Source: Streptomyces mayonensis (GTDB taxonomy: Bacteria > Actinomycetota > Actinomycetes > Streptomycetales > Streptomycetaceae). Taken from it: a stretch of 64,000 nucleotides of DNA. The stretch lies in contig NZ_JACBYP010000001.1 of NCBI RefSeq assembly GCF_018982965.1, positions 62,001-126,000 on the forward strand, read 5' to 3'. Within the stretch, counting starts at the first letter, position 1, and each line of letters begins with the position of its first letter. Below the pieces are notes generated by a model. It saw only the letters and a program-made list of their open reading frames with translations, had not been told where the DNA came from and made no database searches. Of the stretch, positions 60,759 to 64,000 are shown one piece after another. The position numbers and the translations under genes were made by a program.

Positions 60759-62570
60759 ATGACCGCCTCGCACCGGCCAGTCGCGCTGCCACTGAATTCC
60801 GAGACCCTGCCAACGACTTACGACCGCCCCGCCGACTACGACGACTTCATCGCCGAGCGGGACGTGCGGGTCCCGATGCGCGACGGCGTCGAACTCTGCG
60901 TGGACATCTACCGCCCGCGTACCGAGACGCCGCTGCCCGCCCTGCTGGCCTTCGCCATCTACAACAAGGACCTGCAGGGCCCGGACATCGCGGAGACGAT
61001 TCCTCCGCAGCCCTCCTGGTCCCCGCTGTGGTGCGGCCCGCAGGAGGCCGGCGACACCCGCTTCCTCACCTCCCGCGGCTACATCCACGTGATCGGCTCG
61101 CCGCGGGCCGTCGGCAAGTCGCAGGGCGGCGGGGAGCGGACGTGGGACTCCTACGACCTGATCGAGTGGATCGCCGCCCAGCCCTGGTGCGACGGACAGG
61201 TCGGCATGGTCGGCATCTCCGGCTTCGGCGCCGAGCAGATGTACGTGGCCCGACAGCGGCCCCCGCACCTGAAGGCGATCTTCCCGTTTGACCCGCGCGG
61301 CGCGTACGGCACGCTGGGCGGCTTCCGCGAGGAGTACCCGGGCGGCGTCGTCCACCTGTTCCGCTACCTCGTCTCCCACTTCGGCGTGTTCCACCAGGAC
61401 AAGGGCGCGCCCGGTGAACTGACCGCCGAGAAGCACAGTCTGTGGAAGGAGGCGATGAACAACGACGACTACAAGCTCCACCCGCACCTGTACAACGTGC
61501 TGACGATGAAGGGCCAGCACCTGCCGGCCTACTTCAACGTGCTGATCGACCCGTACGAGCCCGAAGGCACCGTCGAGCGCAGCGAGCGCGAGATCGCCGA
61601 CATCGACATCCCCGTCTACACAGGGTCCGGCTGGTACGCGTACACGTACAAGACGCATCTGCAGGGAGCGCAGACCTACTGGCGCCACCTCGACACGTCC
61701 TCCAAGAAGATGCTCTTCGCGGGCCCCGCCCACCTGGAGCGCCCCTTCCACGGCCTGCACGGCGAGATCCTGCGCTGGTACGACCACTGGCTCAAGGGCA
61801 TGGACACCGGCGTCATGGACGAGCCGCCCGTTCGCTACTGGGTTACGGGCGCCAACGAGTGGCGCACCGGCGAGGACTGGCCACTGCCCGAGACACAGTG
61901 GACGCCCTTCTACCTCAACAGCTGGGAGCGGCTGAAGCCCACGCCCTTCACGCCTGCCTCCGCCGACGACACCGTCCCGCCCGACTCGTTCGTGCAGATG
62001 CCCCTCACTCACACCCGACAGGTGTCGACGCTTCGCTACCTGTCGGAGCCGCTGAGCGAGGACCTCACCATCGCGGGACCCGCGGTGCTGAAACTGTTCG
62101 CCGCGATCGACCAGGACGACACCAACTGGATCGTCACCCTCTCCGACGTCGGCCCCGACCCCTCGGTGCGCACGGTCCGCGAGGGCGAGCGGGACATCGA
62201 TGAGAACCTGCCCAAGCGGGAGTTGACCCGTGGCTGGCTCAAGGCGTCGAACCGCGCCCTGGACGAGCAGCGCTCCACGGAATGGAAGCCGTTCCACAAG
62301 CTCACCCGTGCCGCACGCCGACCGGTCGAGCCGGGGGAGGTCGTCGAGTACGACATCGAGATCCTCGCCACCGCCAACGAGTTCCGCCGCGGGCACCGGA
62401 TCTGCCTGGAGATCTCCAGCATGGACACCCCGACCGGCGTGGCCGGGGCCACCAACGCCGAGTACGTGCCGTACCACGTCGGCAGCTCCCGAACCACGCT
62501 GCATCACGTCCACCACAACACCCATTACCCGTCCCGACTGCTGCTGCCGGTGATTCCTCGTGAGCGCTGA
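60759..62570 (+). CDS. CocE/NonD-family (X-Pro dipeptidyl-peptidase-like) hydrolase
   Basis: 603 residues. The first ~330 residues are the S15/CocE alpha/beta hydrolase: VRVPMRDGVELCVDIYRP at the start, nucleophile in GMVGISGFGAEQ, and the C-terminal His in FAGPAHLERPFHG. The rest is the jelly-roll domain (LTIAGPAVLKLFAAIDQDD, VVEYDIEILATANEFRRGH). Family members hydrolyse esters (cocaine esterase) or peptides; no signal peptide is seen, so it is cytoplasmic. In this operon an ester, lactone or acyl-phenol is more likely than a peptide. It overlaps the next gene by 11 nt. Confidence 0.82.
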   Translation: MTASHRPVALPLNSETLPTTYDRPADYDDFIAERDVRVPMRDGVELCVDIYRPRTETPLPALLAFAIYNKDLQGPDIAETIPPQPSWSPLWCGPQEAGDTRFLTSRGYIHVIGSPRAVGKSQGGGERTWDSYDLIEWIAAQPWCDGQVGMVGISGFGAEQMYVARQRPPHLKAIFPFDPRGAYGTLGGFREEYPGGVVHLFRYLVSHFGVFHQDKGAPGELTAEKHSLWKEAMNNDDYKLHPHLYNVLTMKGQHLPAYFNVLIDPYEPEGTVERSEREIADIDIPVYTGSGWYAYTYKTHLQGAQTYWRHLDTSSKKMLFAGPAHLERPFHGLHGEILRWYDHWLKGMDTGVMDEPPVRYWVTGANEWRTGEDWPLPETQWTPFYLNSWERLKPTPFTPASADDTVPPDSFVQMPLTHTRQVSTLRYLSEPLSEDLTIAGPAVLKLFAAIDQDDTNWIVTLSDVGPDPSVRTVREGERDIDENLPKRELTRGWLKASNRALDEQRSTEWKPFHKLTRAARRPVEPGEVVEYDIEILATANEFRRGHRICLEISSMDTPTGVAGATNAEYVPYHVGSSRTTLHHVHHNTHYPSRLLLPVIPRER

Positions 62571-63684
62571 CCTGACCCGGACCCTGCACGACGCGCAGGA
62601 CTGGCTCCGCACCCATCTCGCGGAGCGCCGCAACCCGTTCAATGCCATCGACGAGGCCGCGGCCCGCCGAGCCATCGACACCCTTCCCGGCACCGACCCG
62701 GTCACCTGGGCCGGGCACTGGACCGGCATCGCCGCCGACTTCGCCGACCGCGCCGGGAGCCAGGAGAAGAGCGGTGACCTGAAGGAAGCACGCGAAGCAT
62801 GGTGGCAGGCCTACCAGTTCGCCTTCCTGGGCCGCTACCCCTCTCCCGTCCACCCCGCGAAGCTCGACGCCTACGTGCAGGCACGGGCCTACTTCGCACA
62901 CGCGACAGCACTGGACGACCCGCCGGTCGAGCACGTCACGGTCCCCTTCGAGGGAGGGGAGAACGAAGGAGACACCGTCTCCTTCTTCGTGGCACGGCCC
63001 CGCGGCGTCGAGCGGCCGCCGGTGGTGATGATGTGGGGCGGCATCGACGTTTGGAAGGAAGAGACGTACGCCCGCGGCCGGAAGCTGCGCGAGCGCGGCT
63101 TCGCCACCCTCCACATGGACAAGCCGGGCGTCGGGCAGTCCCCGGTCCTGGCCGGTCCCGACGCCGAACGACAGTGGGACCCGGTCTTCGCTTGGCTGGA
63201 GAACAGCGACCTGGACGCGTCGCGCTGCGCCGCACTGGGGCTCTCCTTCGGCGGCTACTGGGCCATGAAACTGGCCCACACCCACCGCGAGCGGCTGACG
63301 GCGGCCGTCAACTGGGGCGGGGGAGTGCACCTCACCTTCCAGCCCGAGTGGCAGGAGAAGTCCCGCAACGCCTCCTCGTACCTCATGGACCTGATGGCCG
63401 CCCGTTCGCGGATCTTCGGCGGCCGCACCTTCGAGGACTACGTCGCGGCCTGCCCGCAGCTCTCCCTCCTTGACCAGGGCATCCTCGAACGCCCCTGCGC
63501 CCCGCTGCTGTTGGTCAACGGAATCGACGACCGGCAGAACAGCGCCGAGGACATCCACCTCAGCCTGCGCCACGGCGACCCGAAGACCGCGCGACTCTTC
63601 CCCGGCGGCCACATGGGCACCGGACCGGTCATGCCGACCATCACCGACTGGCTCACCGCCCGTCTGACCAAGGAAGGCTCCTGA
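62560..63684 (+). CDS. Alpha/beta hydrolase, C-C hydrolase-like (second copy)
   Basis: 374 residues from a GTG inside the previous gene. It has a helical N-terminal cap (about 1-125) and core with PPVVMMWGGIDVWKEE, nucleophile GLSFGGYWAMKL, acid in NGIDDRQNS and His in PGGHMGTG. The layout is the same as in the hydrolase at 32814-33962 and the pseudooxynicotine-hydrolase/FrsA-like group. Placed directly before an extradiol dioxygenase, it probably cleaves the ring-opened product. The duplication of hydrolase plus extradiol dioxygenase in two operons suggests two ring substrates. Confidence 0.78.
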   Translation: MSADLTRTLHDAQDWLRTHLAERRNPFNAIDEAAARRAIDTLPGTDPVTWAGHWTGIAADFADRAGSQEKSGDLKEAREAWWQAYQFAFLGRYPSPVHPAKLDAYVQARAYFAHATALDDPPVEHVTVPFEGGENEGDTVSFFVARPRGVERPPVVMMWGGIDVWKEETYARGRKLRERGFATLHMDKPGVGQSPVLAGPDAERQWDPVFAWLENSDLDASRCAALGLSFGGYWAMKLAHTHRERLTAAVNWGGGVHLTFQPEWQEKSRNASSYLMDLMAARSRIFGGRTFEDYVAACPQLSLLDQGILERPCAPLLLVNGIDDRQNSAEDIHLSLRHGDPKTARLFPGGHMGTGPVMPTITDWLTARLTKEGS

Positions 63685-63685
63685 G

Positions 63686-64000
63686 ATGAGCACCGAACAC
63701 CTGATCACACACCTGCGGCACATCGACATCGCGATGCCGGACTTCGAGGCCCAGCACGCCTTCTACACCGGAACGTGGGGCCTGACCGAGACCCACAACG
63801 ACAACGGGGTCTCCTTCCTCGCGGCCGAGGGCTCGCCCGAGCAGTACGTGGTACGGCTGCGGCGCGACGCCCAAAAGCGCATGGACCTGGTCTCGTTCGG
63901 CGCCGCCACCCCCGCAGACGTCGACACACTCACCGAGAAGCTGATCGGCCAGGGCGTCAAGATGGTGCACGAACCGCGGCCCCTCACGACCCCCGGTGGC
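63686..64000 (+). CDS. Extradiol (VOC-fold) dioxygenase, N-terminal part (runs off the window)
   Basis: 105 residues visible; the ATG follows the hydrolase stop by one base. The segment covers the first VOC module. It is closely similar to the dioxygenase at 38191-39129: ITHLRH, FLAAEGSPEQY and the DLVSFGAA stretch are shared, and differences are scattered. The iron-ligand half is outside the window, so activity cannot be confirmed, but the same ring-cleavage class is expected. Confidence 0.82.
   Translation, partial: MSTEHLITHLRHIDIAMPDFEAQHAFYTGTWGLTETHNDNGVSFLAAEGSPEQYVVRLRRDAQKRMDLVSFGAATPADVDTLTEKLIGQGVKMVHEPRPLTTPGG

Overview
The window reads as high-GC actinobacterial DNA, most likely Streptomyces or a close relative. 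Coding regions are strongly GC-rich, GTG starts and 4-nt start/stop overlaps are common, and there is a mycothiol-dependent maleylpyruvate isomerase, a thiol cofactor system confined to Actinobacteria. No rRNA, tRNA or CRISPR array was seen. The identifications rest on reading translated sequence and motifs; no database search was possible.

Layout. 0-6.4 kb: the end of a GH4 glycosidase gene, an ATP-grasp gene, a metallophosphoesterase/phosphopantetheinyl-transferase pair, and a divergent pair made of a HTH regulator and a stand-alone MmyB-type ligand-binding protein. 6.4-12.4 kb: a six-gene operon for 4-hydroxyproline catabolism (three-subunit D-hydroxyproline dehydrogenase, deaminase, epimerase, GntR regulator). 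12.5-18.5 kb: two coupled genes of unknown function, one coding for 1,700 residues. 18.6-19.9 kb: an MHS-type MFS transporter.

20.1-25.7 kb is a small mobile unit. It has a tyrosine integrase, a convergent excisionase, and a tightly coupled four-gene operon. The operon's first two products are a small putative effector and a STAND-like NTPase carrying matching short beta-type motifs, the layout expected of an amyloid-signalling (NLR-like) conflict system. A frameshifted second excisionase fragment lies at the far edge.

25.8-64 kb is one large catabolic region. A 13-gene operon on the minus strand, divergent from a LysR regulator, encodes a Rieske ring-hydroxylating dioxygenase with ferredoxin and reductase, a cis-diol dehydrogenase, an extradiol dioxygenase, a C-C hydrolase-like enzyme, a HyuA/HyuB (ketone carboxylase-like) pair, a BKACE, a thioesterase and a two-subunit 3-oxoacid CoA-transferase. 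Next come a cupin, a Tat-exported metallo-beta-lactamase-fold protein, and a complete gentisate pathway (genR-genD-genF-genM order). From 46 to 58 kb lie a Gfo/Idh/MocA oxidoreductase, two sugar-isomerase-type TIM barrels, three ROK repressors, an MFS transporter and a three-gene set that matches the known C-glycoside catabolic trio: pyranose-oxidase-like glycoside 3-oxidase plus C-glycoside deglycosidase beta and alpha subunits. From 58 kb an AraC regulator precedes a second ring-opening set: flavin monooxygenase, CocE-type hydrolase, alpha/beta hydrolase and a second extradiol dioxygenase that runs off the end.

Taken together (inference), the right two thirds looks like a locus for using a plant phenolic C-glycoside, for example a flavonoid or isoflavonoid C-glucoside. 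The sugar is oxidised at C3 and released. The aglycone is hydroxylated, ring-opened and cleaved. Fragments pass through gentisate and beta-keto-acid/CoA chemistry to central metabolism. A near-identical operator-like sequence occurs at the C-glycoside operon promoter and at one ROK gene, with a looser relative at another, suggesting ROK control of that part.
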